From: Sphingobacterium alkalisoli
GTDB taxonomy: Bacteria; Bacteroidota; Bacteroidia; Sphingobacteriales; Sphingobacteriaceae
Direction: 5' to 3'
DNA: 64,000 nt
NCBI RefSeq assembly: GCF_005049105.1
Contig: NZ_SUKA01000001.1
Location: forward strand, 124,001-188,000
The stretch's first letter is position 1. Each line of letters begins with the position of its first letter. This document shows, in pieces, positions 45,501-53,405 of this stretch. Both the position numbers and the translations under genes were made by a program. The notes under the pieces were generated by a model. That model saw nothing but the letters and a program-made list of their open reading frames with translations. It was not told the origin of the DNA and searched no databases.

Positions 45501-47563
45501 CGGTGGTGACAGACAATGAGGTGCGCTTTAAGCTGGAGGAGTGGGAGGTGCACAGTACGTCATGGACGCTGTCTAATACATCGGGCGGTATCGTGCTGAA
45601 TAACAATACACTGTATACCGGGAAAGCCGATATCAAATTGAGCAAGATCTCAATCATCCCCGGCGAGCTTATTTTCCACAACGCTACCGGATCGGAGGCC
45701 GCAAATCTCCGCAAAAACCTCACGGTGGGGGGCAAAGCGAACATCAAGCTGCATGTCAATCCCCGGGCAGACATTGCTTTTGTCTACGATCCGGATGTAG
45801 GCCGTATACCCGGACAGGGGCATTTCAAGTTTACGCTGCGGAGCGATGACGGAAAGGCGGCGCACCTGAAAGGACTTCCTGGGATGACGAATCCGAATGA
45901 CCGGTTGGAGATCCAATATATGTCGCTGTTGAGCAACAACGAAGAAGTGTTCGGCTTCAGCACGGATGCGGAGGGTATCACGTTCCAAAATCAACTGTCG
46001 TTCAAACCACAAAGCATATACAGCGCGTTCGACCGGCTGGTCATTTCCGGAGCTGCTAGTCTACATATTCCCAATGTGCCAGACAACCTGTCGGCCACCA
46101 TTTCCTACTATCCGGAAGGCAACGGCACCAACCGCTTGGTGGTAAGTCCGCTAGAATTTTCCTTTACGGGCAGCGGTGGCACCACGTTCACCACCCTGAA
46201 GCAGGAAAACGCACAACTGTTTCATGAAAAGGGCATCGGGATTGCCGGCACGATAAAGCTGCCTGGACAGTCCACGACGCTGAAGGCAAACCTGGTGAGC
46301 ATGGTCACCGGTGGCCTCAATGGGGCTGCCGACGAAGCGCGGCGGCAAACGGAGATCGTATTGGGAGCCTATCAAGAAGAAGCAGGCCGGATGGCCGCGA
46401 ATTTGGTGGATGAGGTGGCCAATGATCCCGCGCTGGCCGAAGCGCGCCGGACACTCGAAGAAGCCATGGGTGGCGCAAACGACACTTACAACCAGTTGCT
46501 CCAGATGGGGGGAACCGCCGAACAGGCGATGCAGGAGCTTGCCGGCAAATGGCGGCTGATCGGTGAGGGGATGGATATCGTCAACAACGGTATCGACAAT
46601 AACCCCATCGGGGCCGCGATGCAGATAAACGGCATCATCAAGGGCTTCTCGGGTATCGATATTGCCGACAAGGCAAAGCAAACGGCCAAGATGGTGGCCA
46701 TGGAGGCGCTAAAAGGGATTCAGGATGAAATCCCGGTACAGAAAATCGCCGACGGGGCAGCGGGAGGCAATGGTGGCTTCTCAGACATGAAGTTTGATTT
46801 TGACTTCGCTAATGGCCGCGTGTTCGGGTCGCTCAGCATGCCCAAGCTGGAGGCAGGTGCCGTGACGCTGACCAAGCTGGGCATAGAAATGTTGTTTGAC
46901 CCCAAAGGCTGGTATTTTTACACTGGCGCCAATATCAACGTACGGGGCGTGCCGCTGATTTTCCCACTGGGCGTAGGCATGTGCGTGGGTTCCTATCCCG
47001 AGATTTCACCGGCACTGGAAGCGCGGATCACCGAAGTATCGTACGTGAAGCGCCTGCCGAATACGTATAAGGCCAACGGCATACAGGGCTTCTTCCTGAC
47101 CGGGCGAAAAGACATCATCGAGGAAGTGAAATTCGAGGTGCCGGGGATCGGGATCGAAGTTGGTGCCATGGCGGGCTTGGATGCCCGTATCTATGCCAAT
47201 TTCGGCGGAGCCTCGCAAGAATTGGGTATCGGGGCGATGGCATTCGGGCGCGCTTACGCCCGCATGTCGCCGGTTTCGCAACTACTCATGGGATGCGGCA
47301 TTTCCGGCGAGGTCAAAGCGGAGTTGGGTGTGAAGACCACCTTTACCAACAGCCCGGCCGGTGTCACGTTCAACGCCCGGGCGTGTGGCTCGCTTAACAT
47401 GAAGGCCGAGGTTACCTGTTTGCTGGTGGCAAAGAAATCGTTTGACATCGGATTCCTGGCATTGCTTGATCTTTGCGTCGGTGCGGATTGCACAAAGACC
47501 GTGAACTTCAATGCCCGCCTCTCCGATGAAAGCTGCAGTGAAAGCAATGATTTTGATTATTAA
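39509..47563 (+). CDS. Giant secreted multidomain protein (2684 aa), TANFOR-type N-terminus
   Basis: Signal peptide to about 26 (D-V-D-A-Q). Residues 27-290 form an N-terminal beta module (V-N-I-R-V-L-P-P-Y, F-T-R-G-V-G-L-L-E-G-T-Y, then an Fn3-like P-I-T-W-S-T-P-P-G) that I know from Bacteroidota proteins labelled TANFOR domain. Then come regulatory-like beta domains near 311, 490, 689, 1191, 1305, 1507 and 1650, each with a T-D-x-D-G-x-F/Y type turn; a repetitive beta region near 1780-2260; a helical, possibly coiled-coil stretch near 2264-2411 (E-A-R-R-T-L-E-E-A-M); and a 250-residue end domain with seven cysteines. No known enzyme motif or T9SS sorting signal is evident. Function unknown; adhesin or surface-fibre roles are guesses. 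Confidence 0.85.
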   Translation: MKNLPLIFRHISLILLFLTAYDVDAQVNVNIRVLPPYQSRITEYASRPDLMLLTLTNTSITPRRVQLSASISGDNGVGAWVRPGYRSPQAIELAPGQVLNLNGTDIAFLFDHNQIQYTGISQADFTRGVGLLEGTYQLCVKALDYDTHNPLSPEEPIGCTQLVISSVEPPTIISPFNEQELRADGPQAFPITWSTPPGASPMTQYKVKLVEMIVPRNPNDAIQSSTTPPFFEETVNMNMLLYGPQYPQLTPGRQYALMVQAIDPFGTISFRNQGMSEVVLFTYGATQAEPAGPIVVYQGDTLRKDTTRIRGRLRYRFAGDAEGRTFPVAHERVYLKKVFARQEMDDDGVARFVPLSSRESLAIDDQSAMLDGVAVETDEDGNFTLTCLMSALDSAGVVPDGKRDWFTGGQATKSRVSGFGNFGQVPDNLVLMYQLVTTNPHYKPYGEYLAITPGGTRDLADVVVAANSYTLSVNVQEVFNQLRGDYVAGAKIRIYRNMADKNDKRLGIPKYEGDLLDDGRLNNTTAADKVLIAERTTPSPSGSADPETFRVNFERLFRNLDAEPYRYRVSLENGNMVLMETSLDQLQMALGVSPLGDRIAKQGKSDGKETAKAIDTKGLVALFGTGAAKPAPSNPKGESPQAQTSDGKAEARVANATPKPSTNRSGWLSYRYNDEPDTARLTLDKNLVTPPRTKLTGKLQYAYKTDRSMPATPYANMPVKLVVFYLLDENGSSTPDKRGREVTGKTLKGVTAKVGAVTSSSFYSTAAMRYANQDLVGPQASASGSISGAKLFVPGISAEVGATAIGSSSVVQGVLNGELQAGSEDGYERLAGNNIEVGGKTIQDNMQVLQTVYTDAEGRFTFDFPNGEFTGAELDGSVATPVPDQTGLRAYGKVKRVYRVVPDVRYYCAPDENIVVQPWEDADCGTLTSFVQTVNIDVHVEKIGRLDKPDILGGFANVPVNLYKPAYSSTRKYWPVMQGIDINREVNPFNSGGNMMLAGTVTMATGSMANTGNSNTLNNAFQTARFTPNYNATYSGASLVAFSGRQTDGKPAAANVLAMRPQYGVLQSAAPLVSSPVVTNFQTYVLYRQGASDENGNIRFENVPKSLPITQDMIMLEADGRDRLTAAAFETAYLDFPATKNIPTRREVENPGIDMDNKGIIRTDASSFVFNSEFDPSVNQSVYFRVLAKPTEVRGRITDDFTTLGIKGVKLHVSISFGVNNNAYYLSEFTETNADGYYDFSSKIKDFLINAGNDGVEKTGETGYLYVRLISAPGYEVPAEPYGVQIAPGVTGKREDYTTALKPLGRNAFGYVVDAENPAKGVTARVKIKDRGRWVDTYAYTGKKDEPAKEKNYMEYNGYYASSFDAVVQSNIQLATQSGTQSVSRPLGNAGMLVTTLVNNKPQTTFKASSAASVSPIVQAAMARSEESGSNIQVMGAIRDMQVGPSVGVTALNRVTDLQRFDIDLPARPDSIMILPYDPAYIGVTVAVNPDGPDAYLGDFKLQRREHRVEILVKTTTGGVVTNANVEIEGAGDDNFRKTNSMGLASFTYVNNSIDNFTVRVSNGAQPRSQTGKARETAPDTAPAKGAQPQQTGGLRLPDGNVGNANGTGNGQLNIVSPTRQNVLFVPRTQNFVSNDDNVVHRVTVVVQPATVMTGRVVFAADSSPVRGAVVYIDQGRGSESDMRAETRSDGTYELIVPAPAASGLFPSGNSQLPQAITATYSAPGRTYIGQTVSLAKRGKVPQSAPTSVDFAIREAGDIDVSKLYGFPARLNDLRPTSGGYLVSGELYDLEDNPNFALRSASGPKVLAFENLKVGASTITNDDGVPLAVPTEDHIQFEQKQLRIRVFNVFNGQLAEQGNGKLKMTKGQTDTTGVLNGQVRIVDNSFNFPTSYMTISNSDFYVGNYGNANTAQKLTIPVFRTGEPYPLTKFSITAGNGSPIRFKYLGFDGLTETAGERESFVMGDSVNLFMNLTARIQGGITLDLKAGKAVIRHDRMDPVVTDNEVRFKLEEWEVHSTSWTLSNTSGGIVLNNNTLYTGKADIKLSKISIIPGELIFHNATGSEAANLRKNLTVGGKANIKLHVNPRADIAFVYDPDVGRIPGQGHFKFTLRSDDGKAAHLKGLPGMTNPNDRLEIQYMSLLSNNEEVFGFSTDAEGITFQNQLSFKPQSIYSAFDRLVISGAASLHIPNVPDNLSATISYYPEGNGTNRLVVSPLEFSFTGSGGTTFTTLKQENAQLFHEKGIGIAGTIKLPGQSTTLKANLVSMVTGGLNGAADEARRQTEIVLGAYQEEAGRMAANLVDEVANDPALAEARRTLEEAMGGANDTYNQLLQMGGTAEQAMQELAGKWRLIGEGMDIVNNGIDNNPIGAAMQINGIIKGFSGIDIADKAKQTAKMVAMEALKGIQDEIPVQKIADGAAGGNGGFSDMKFDFDFANGRVFGSLSMPKLEAGAVTLTKLGIEMLFDPKGWYFYTGANINVRGVPLIFPLGVGMCVGSYPEISPALEARITEVSYVKRLPNTYKANGIQGFFLTGRKDIIEEVKFEVPGIGIEVGAMAGLDARIYANFGGASQELGIGAMAFGRAYARMSPVSQLLMGCGISGEVKAELGVKTTFTNSPAGVTFNARACGSLNMKAEVTCLLVAKKSFDIGFLALLDLCVGADCTKTVNFNARLSDESCSESNDFDY

Positions 47564-47575
47564 TACGATAAAGCA

Positions 47576-49588
47576 ATGAAATCTGCGAGTATAAAAAGTG
47601 TGTTGATGTTAGTGGTGGCCGGCTTTGCCGGTATCACGGTCGGTTTGGCGCAGCAGCGTAAGACGGGCGAAAAGGCCTACTTCACCGGTACGGTGCAAGG
47701 GCTCTACGTGGAGTTCAATGACGTGGCGGTGGCGCGGATGGGGCTGACCGTTATGCGGAAAAGCAAGGCGGACGCCGATTATGTGCCTGTCGGAAGGACT
47801 GCCCGGCCGACCAGCGGTGCTGATTTTTACCGACGGATGAGCGATGTGGTCGATTTGTTTCCGGGATACAGCCTACCCGCTACGGAGCTGGCGGATTCGC
47901 TGTGGCAGGTATGGAGTGGTCAGGACGCGGCCTCGTTATTGGGTGTGCGTAGTCCGATCATCCATTTGGCGCTGGGCCTGAGCTTTTTGGATACCGGCGC
48001 TGTAAGCGGCGAAACCTATGCCTATCAATTCACAGGCAAGGCCGATGGATCCCGTTTTGGATCAGAGTGGGTGGACTATGAACGGACATCGCCGGCATTT
48101 TCCCCGATGAGGAGCACCATTGTTGACCCCGGAGAAAGCCGGCCATACCTGGAATGGCAATCCGCGCAAGCGAACGGGGCCATGCAATTTGACATATGGC
48201 GAAGGGTAAGCGGCACGGCTACCGATTTCGAAAAATTATTCACGCCGTCTGGCGTAGTCGTGAATGCCAAGGGCGATTCGCTTACCTACTTGGTCACCGA
48301 TACCACGGCGCTATCGGGTGTGCGGTACGATTACTACATTGCCAGCAGGGATATCTTTGGCAACCCCGGCAATCCCTCGGATACCGTTACCTTGCAGGTA
48401 GGCGGGCGTCGGAATATCGAAACGGCGTTCAATGTGCAGACCCAGGCGGTAGACAACGGCATACGGCTGTATTGGGAGCCGTTGGAGCAGCGCTATAGCC
48501 TGCAGAACATCGTCATCCTGCGAAGCGCTGTGTACGACGGGGGGTACGAAACCATTGCTACTGTGCCCGTAACGGATACCGCCTACGTAGACCTCGACGT
48601 GCGCGGGGGAAAGAGCTATTACTACCAGTTGTTGATACAGGGCGAGGCCAATTTTTCCCTAGCGTCGCCGCGCGTTTCTGGCATCTATCAGGGCGTCGTG
48701 AAGCTATTGCCGCCCCAGAACCTCGAAGGCAAAGATACGCCCGAAGGCTGCCGTTTATCGTGGTACTATGCTGATACGGTCAATCTGCGCGGTTTTTACG
48801 TGTATCGCACCACGTCCCCCACATCGCCCTTGGAGCAGGTAAGCGGACTGCTACCCCCCACGGCGGGCCTCAATACTTATGTAGACACTGCACAACGGGC
48901 AGCGGGTGGCCATGCGTACTACATGGTTGCTGCCGTATCTACCACCCAATCGTTGAGTCCACCTTCCGCCGTCATCGAAGTACTGCGGTCTGGTACGAAC
49001 GAAACCGTGCGGTTAACCGCACCCAGCCAGCTGAGGCCGCTTTGGCTCACCGATACAACGGTTTCGCTCACCTGGTTGGATTTGCACCGCATTTCTGAGC
49101 ACGTGGCTGTTTACCGGGTGTACCGCAAGGACACCGATGATGGAGCATTCGGGGAAAAAGCATGGCTGGAAACCGATATGAACGAATTTGTCGACACACT
49201 GACCCACGGGCAGCAATATTGGTACGCCATCCGATCCGTTGATGCCAGTGGTACGCTGAGCGCGCTGAGCCCGGTAGTGGTCGTAGCCTCCCAATATCAG
49301 AAACCCCTGCCGCCAGGGAGTGTGCGATTGATGGCGGGCGACGGCGGCGTGGTAGTTAACTGGGACACCGATGGCGCATCGGGCAACATTCATTCGTATC
49401 GCATTTACCGGGCGCTGGCCGCAGGTGGTACGGAAATGATTGCCGACGTTGAATCCGTGGGAGAACAGCAAAGCTATTTAGACAAAACGGCAAAAGCGGG
49501 CAATCGCTATTATTATTATGTCTCGAGTGTCGATAAACGCGGAATTGAAAGTGAAGTAAGCGAGGAGGTTTCGATTACGATGCCTTAA
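47576..49588 (+). CDS. Fibronectin type III-like repeat protein
   Basis: 670 aa. Signal peptide about 1-25 (G-L-A-Q-Q). Residues about 25-190 are a distinct beta domain; from about 190 to the end there are five Fn3-like repeats of about 90 residues, with strands like Y-D-Y-Y-I-A-S, Y-Y-Y-Q-L-L-I, Y-Y-M-V-A-A-V, Y-W-Y-A-I-R-S-V and Y-Y-Y-Y-V-S-S-V. Ends S-I-T-M-P without an evident sorting domain. It is 12 bp after the giant gene and probably forms a partner or complex with it. Confidence 0.82.
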   Translation: MKSASIKSVLMLVVAGFAGITVGLAQQRKTGEKAYFTGTVQGLYVEFNDVAVARMGLTVMRKSKADADYVPVGRTARPTSGADFYRRMSDVVDLFPGYSLPATELADSLWQVWSGQDAASLLGVRSPIIHLALGLSFLDTGAVSGETYAYQFTGKADGSRFGSEWVDYERTSPAFSPMRSTIVDPGESRPYLEWQSAQANGAMQFDIWRRVSGTATDFEKLFTPSGVVVNAKGDSLTYLVTDTTALSGVRYDYYIASRDIFGNPGNPSDTVTLQVGGRRNIETAFNVQTQAVDNGIRLYWEPLEQRYSLQNIVILRSAVYDGGYETIATVPVTDTAYVDLDVRGGKSYYYQLLIQGEANFSLASPRVSGIYQGVVKLLPPQNLEGKDTPEGCRLSWYYADTVNLRGFYVYRTTSPTSPLEQVSGLLPPTAGLNTYVDTAQRAAGGHAYYMVAAVSTTQSLSPPSAVIEVLRSGTNETVRLTAPSQLRPLWLTDTTVSLTWLDLHRISEHVAVYRVYRKDTDDGAFGEKAWLETDMNEFVDTLTHGQQYWYAIRSVDASGTLSALSPVVVVASQYQKPLPPGSVRLMAGDGGVVVNWDTDGASGNIHSYRIYRALAAGGTEMIADVESVGEQQSYLDKTAKAGNRYYYYVSSVDKRGIESEVSEEVSITMP

Positions 49589-49762
49589 CGGCGCCTAACC
49601 CTACCGGCCTCCTTGCTTGGCGGCGGGTATTGGCACGGATGTGAACAGCTCCCTCAATCAAACGGCTCACTCGCTCATTGATACGCTATACCGGCGCATT
49701 GTTGGAAATAAAATCTGAGGCATGACTTAGGTTTGTGTAGTCATTCGTTAAATATAGATGTT

Positions 49763-50215
49763 ATGAACAGACTTTCACTATGCATCGCAGTTGTCCTATT
49801 GACCATGGCTTGCGGCAAAAAAGACAACCCTCAACCCGAAAATGAGTTGACTTACAACGGGCAAGCCATCACGTTAGCCAGTGCCAGCTATATCATCGCC
49901 AATGACTACGAGTCGCTGGAGGTATACAGCGAAGACCAGCAATGCATGATCAACATCCTTTTGAGTAAGCTTGGCAACGAGGTGGCACAGGGCACATACA
50001 CCTATGCCAATCAGAATAATAATCCAAACTACAATCCTTCGGAAAACTTTTGGTATGGACACATCTTGGTGGCAGATGAACCGGTGGATGAAGTGGTTTC
50101 CGGTTCGGTCAGTATCCGCAAAACAGGAAGTAATTACCAAATAACATTCGATTTGGTTGCCGAAAAGAGCACGATCAAAGGAAGGTATGCAGGGCCGGTG
50201 AACATTAGCCCATAA
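49763..50215 (+). CDS. Small lipoprotein
   Basis: About 150 aa from the ATG at 49763 (M-N-R-L-S-L-C-I-A); an upstream TTG start would put ten residues before the signal. Lipobox T-M-A-C near 16, then G-K-K-D-N-P-Q-P. Beta-rich mature part with Y-N-G-Q-A-I-T-L and S-G-S-V-S-I-R-K-T-G-S-N-Y-Q-I-T-F, as in small Bacteroidota beta-sandwich lipoproteins. Its 174-bp leader and the stop-rich segment 49589-49762 hold nothing else I can name. Confidence 0.75.
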   Translation: MNRLSLCIAVVLLTMACGKKDNPQPENELTYNGQAITLASASYIIANDYESLEVYSEDQQCMINILLSKLGNEVAQGTYTYANQNNNPNYNPSENFWYGHILVADEPVDEVVSGSVSIRKTGSNYQITFDLVAEKSTIKGRYAGPVNISP

Positions 50216-50340
50216 AATGAGAGCACGATTAAGACGATTTGTAAGATAAGGTGCTGTTTTGCGATCAGGGCGGCTGGAAAAATATTATACAAGTGATAAT
50301 GAGCACGATACGGTTCATTGACTCTAAAAAACTAAGCGAA

Positions 50341-51309
50341 ATGAAATTCAGTTTAACATGGGTATGGATAGTGGCATTGGGAATTGCGTTGGGATGCAAA
50401 AAGGAAGGTAATGGCCCACATGTGGCGCAATGTGCGCTGCCAGATTATAAGGCGGTTTCGCAAGGCGATTTCGGCCGGCCATGCGGTATAGCGGTTTCCA
50501 AAAGCGGAATGGTCGCAGTGAATGCATATAACGGATTTGGCGAATATGGTGGAGCATATGGTATCCTTGGAAAAACCAGGGTTTGGCGCAATTACAGTGA
50601 CTTTCTGACTAAGGCCGCTCCTGTGGCTGAATGGGACAACCGAGGGGCTGAGGCGTTGGCTTTTGACAGCGATGATAACCTATATGTGGCCGAAACCGAG
50701 CAGGTTGCAGGCATTGCCGTTTATCGTAAACAGGTGTTTACGATTTCTGGGCGACCAGACGTTGTCACTTACCACTATGTCAAAACTATACAAGGCGGAT
50801 TTGTGAACCCGCGAGGTCTGGCTTTCGACAGCCAGGACAGGCTCTACATCGCAAATGATGGCGTGGGAAACATCATCCGGATGAATAGTCCGCTTACCTC
50901 GGATGTGAAGCAACCCATCGCCTCAGGTTTTGGCAATGTCAAAGGGTTGGCCATCTATCAGGATACGCTGTACACCACAACGTTTGGTGAAGACGTCGTG
51001 ATGAAGCATACTTTAAATGGGGATGGGTCGTACGGTACAATTTTGGGCATTGCGAGGGGTATCGCCAACCCGGTCGATATAGCTGTAACGGATGGGGTGT
51101 TGGTGATCAGTTCGCCGGTATCTGGCATAGTTACCCTTCTTAACCCACAGGGGTTCAACGGTCCATCCGTGAGTTACAATGATTGTGTTAAGGAAATAGC
51201 TGTAGGTCGCAATTTGTTCGGATTGGCATTTGTGCCCACGCCAAGCAATGGTGTGGGCTTATTGGCCGCCCATCTCGATCAGAATAAAGTGATTTTTTAC
51301 CAACCATAA
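50341..51309 (+). CDS. Beta-propeller (NHL/SMP-30-like) lipoprotein
   Basis: About 322 aa from the ATG at 50341 (M-K-F-S-L-T-W-V); a start 90 bp earlier lacks a signal. Lipobox A-L-G-C near 20, then K-K-E-G. The mature part repeats propeller-blade elements: E-A-L-A-F-D-S-D-D-N-L-Y-V-A, N-P-R-G-L-A-F-D-S-Q-D-R-L-Y-I-A-N, G-L-A-I-Y-Q-D-T-L-Y, N-P-V-D-I-A-V-T-D-G-V-L-V. At least five blades. Likely a periplasmic or surface binding protein, or lactonase-like; catalytic residues cannot be assigned. Confidence 0.8.
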   Translation: MKFSLTWVWIVALGIALGCKKEGNGPHVAQCALPDYKAVSQGDFGRPCGIAVSKSGMVAVNAYNGFGEYGGAYGILGKTRVWRNYSDFLTKAAPVAEWDNRGAEALAFDSDDNLYVAETEQVAGIAVYRKQVFTISGRPDVVTYHYVKTIQGGFVNPRGLAFDSQDRLYIANDGVGNIIRMNSPLTSDVKQPIASGFGNVKGLAIYQDTLYTTTFGEDVVMKHTLNGDGSYGTILGIARGIANPVDIAVTDGVLVISSPVSGIVTLLNPQGFNGPSVSYNDCVKEIAVGRNLFGLAFVPTPSNGVGLLAAHLDQNKVIFYQP

Positions 51310-51333
51310 TGATTGAGATTAAATTATTACACC

Positions 51334-52074
51334 ATGAAAGCACTTCAAAAATTAATATTTTCTGCCATGTTGATCTGCCTGATGTCGGCATGTAAAAAAG
51401 ATAACAACCGTCCAGACGAACAGTCAGGAGATGTGACCATCCGTGTCGAAACGGCCAGCGGAATCACCTATAAGGTGTATGTCAATGAAAACCTGGGTAG
51501 CTACAAAGGCATCCTGGTGATGGGTAGCGGCAATGACCCTGGAAATCCTAGTCCCGGCAGCTTGGACGGGGGGCTTGAAAATAACACCTGCAAGAAAGCA
51601 GCAGAAAACGGTTACGTGGCTGCCGTGGTGCAATACCGCGCTACACCGGGGAATGCCGATTGGAATGGCAGCGCCACCATGGTAGGACAGGATTACGCCA
51701 CGTGCATCAATGCTTTGTCGGCAAAATATGGAGTGGACAAGTCCAAGTCCGTGGTGGGTGGTGTATCGTATTCTTCGGCCATGCTGCTTACCAATATCGT
51801 CCTTTCGGAAGCCCTCAAACACACCAAAGGACTGCTCGCTTCCTGCTGGACGGCTGATGCATGGAGAGCACAAAACTTCAAAATTCCCGTATTCAACATC
51901 GTATGCAACTGCAACTGCGATGGCGGCGGGCTCACTGGAGCGGCGCTTATGGCGCAAATTAACCCGGCAGTAAAAGCGCAAAGTGAAGCCGTGGTAGACA
52001 ATAGTTGCAATACACATTGCGGCGGCAATTGGGTGGATCCGCTCTATACGAAAATGACAGCTTGGTTAAATTAA
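51334..52074 (+). CDS. Alpha/beta-hydrolase-like lipoprotein
   Basis: About 246 aa from the ATG at 51334. Lipobox L-M-S-A-C near 19. The fold is seen in V-N-E-N-L-G-S-Y-K-G-I-L-V-M-G-S-G, V-A-A-V-V-Q-Y, the nucleophile elbow G-G-V-S-Y-S-S-A-M (G-x-S-x-S instead of the usual G-x-S-x-G), and a C-terminal C-N-T-H-C-G giving a possible catalytic histidine flanked by cysteines. Close relatives are serine esterases or cutinase/chlorophyllase-like. Substrate unknown; 24 bp after the propeller gene. Confidence 0.78.
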   Translation: MKALQKLIFSAMLICLMSACKKDNNRPDEQSGDVTIRVETASGITYKVYVNENLGSYKGILVMGSGNDPGNPSPGSLDGGLENNTCKKAAENGYVAAVVQYRATPGNADWNGSATMVGQDYATCINALSAKYGVDKSKSVVGGVSYSSAMLLTNIVLSEALKHTKGLLASCWTADAWRAQNFKIPVFNIVCNCNCDGGGLTGAALMAQINPAVKAQSEAVVDNSCNTHCGGNWVDPLYTKMTAWLN

Positions 52075-52095
52075 TTCACATAACATTCAAATTCC

Positions 52096-52635
52096 ATGAA
52101 CACAAAACAATTTTCCCTCGTACTGACCATGTGCATGATGTTACTTGGCGGGGTACAACATGCAAAAGCACAATTCCCCGTGAAATTCGGCATTGGATTG
52201 GAAGTCGGTCTTCCGCTTACAGAAGGCTTGGCGGAACACATGCTGGGTATCGGTGCCACGTTCAATGCCAGCTATGCTATGCCATTCCACGAGCCCTTGG
52301 ACGTGATTGCCTCGGTGGGATACCACCGGTTTGTGTATTATGAAAGACTCGAAGGCGTAAATAATCCGCAGTATGTGCCCATAAAGCTGGGAGCGCGATA
52401 CAATTTCAATACGGCTTTTCCCGTGTTTGCCAAATTGGAATTTGGTCCGATGATTTCCCTCCAGGATGCTGAAGTGGGAGAAGGCACGAGCTTCCTAGTT
52501 TCACCGGGTGTTGGTACCCTATTTGGTCCCGTCCGTGCCGAGCTGAAATATGAGGAATGGATGAATTCAGGAATTGCGGACTTTGGGCTACTCTCCCAAT
52601 CCTTTTTGGGACTCAAATTCACCTATGAATTCTAA
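52096..52635 (+). CDS. Small outer-membrane beta-barrel protein
   Basis: 179 aa. Signal peptide about 1-26 (H-A-K-A-Q). Eight or so short amphipathic strands (G-I-G-L-E-V-G-L-P-L, I-A-S-V-G-Y-H-R-F-V-Y-Y, K-L-G-A-R-Y-N-F) ending G-L-K-F-T-Y-E-F, a terminal aromatic residue as in barrels inserted by BAM. 21 bp after the hydrolase gene. Probably a structural part of the cluster, or a minor porin. Confidence 0.82.
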   Translation: MNTKQFSLVLTMCMMLLGGVQHAKAQFPVKFGIGLEVGLPLTEGLAEHMLGIGATFNASYAMPFHEPLDVIASVGYHRFVYYERLEGVNNPQYVPIKLGARYNFNTAFPVFAKLEFGPMISLQDAEVGEGTSFLVSPGVGTLFGPVRAELKYEEWMNSGIADFGLLSQSFLGLKFTYEF

Positions 52636-52673
52636 TATGCACCGCACACACCGTGTGATTAATTATTCGAAAT

Positions 52674-53363
52674 ATGAAACATCTTATTACCTATATCTTT
52701 CCATGGTTGGTCGGGCTGCTGGCGGTGGTAAGCTGCAAAAAGGATGGTACATCATCCGACCAACAGGATAACCTGGCCAACACCCTTTTATACGGTCATT
52801 TTACCGACGATGCCCTGTCAGACGATAATAGGCTTTTTGCTATTAGATTGCATGAAGGGGGTAAATTCACCTGGTACGATGCTGTCAATACCTTTTCTGG
52901 CGAATGGTCGCAGGAAGGGAATAAGGTTGATTTTAGGTTTACCGAAGGCGCATTCAACCGCTGGAGTGCGACCAGAAATCGGGATGAGCTGGTGGATATC
53001 ATCGGCCCAACTCCTGCAAATTATTTTCACTTGGTCAATATCCGTATAGCCGGTGCCAGTGGCCCTAACTCATTGAAGGGAACTGAATGGCGGGAAATCA
53101 ACGAAAATAGCCAGCTAACTATTTTTCCCGGCCAGCCGGAAGGCTTGATGCAAGTTGTCGGGGTAAGACTGCGAAGCTTGGGTAGCGATGGCTTGATTTT
53201 TAAGCAAGTGGATAGACAGGTCTTGTTGCCAAATGACAGCTATGCTGGACAATATCTCACCATGCTCATTACGCATGGGAATTTCTTGGTCATGTATTGT
53301 TATGAGCCCACCCCTTATTCAGGGATGAAGAAGTTCACAACTTATACTTACCTATTGAAGTAA
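52674..53363 (+). CDS. Hypothetical lipoprotein A of envelope cluster
   Basis: 229 aa. Signal ends V-V-S-C near 22, then K-K-D-G-T. Beta-rich mature part (H-E-G-G-K-F-T-W-Y-D, F-S-G-E-W-S-Q-E-G-N-K-V-D-F) resembling lipocalin-like lipoproteins. No recognised function. It precedes a similar-sized lipoprotein gene by 42 bp; the two share layout and perhaps descent, but sequence similarity is too low for me to say. Confidence 0.72.
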   Translation: MKHLITYIFPWLVGLLAVVSCKKDGTSSDQQDNLANTLLYGHFTDDALSDDNRLFAIRLHEGGKFTWYDAVNTFSGEWSQEGNKVDFRFTEGAFNRWSATRNRDELVDIIGPTPANYFHLVNIRIAGASGPNSLKGTEWREINENSQLTIFPGQPEGLMQVVGVRLRSLGSDGLIFKQVDRQVLLPNDSYAGQYLTMLITHGNFLVMYCYEPTPYSGMKKFTTYTYLLK

Positions 53364-53405
53364 TAGAAAAGCAAAATGAAACAAGAGGAAATAAAAAATT
53401 AATAC

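Noticed and set aside
40362..47281. Many long antisense and out-of-frame open stretches inside the giant gene
   Set aside because: Expected in GC-rich coding DNA; their proteins are R/P-rich and lack start signals.
39509..47563. T9SS sorting domain on the giant protein
   Set aside because: The last residues are cysteine- and acid-rich, without the usual C-terminal beta-sandwich and K-basic end.
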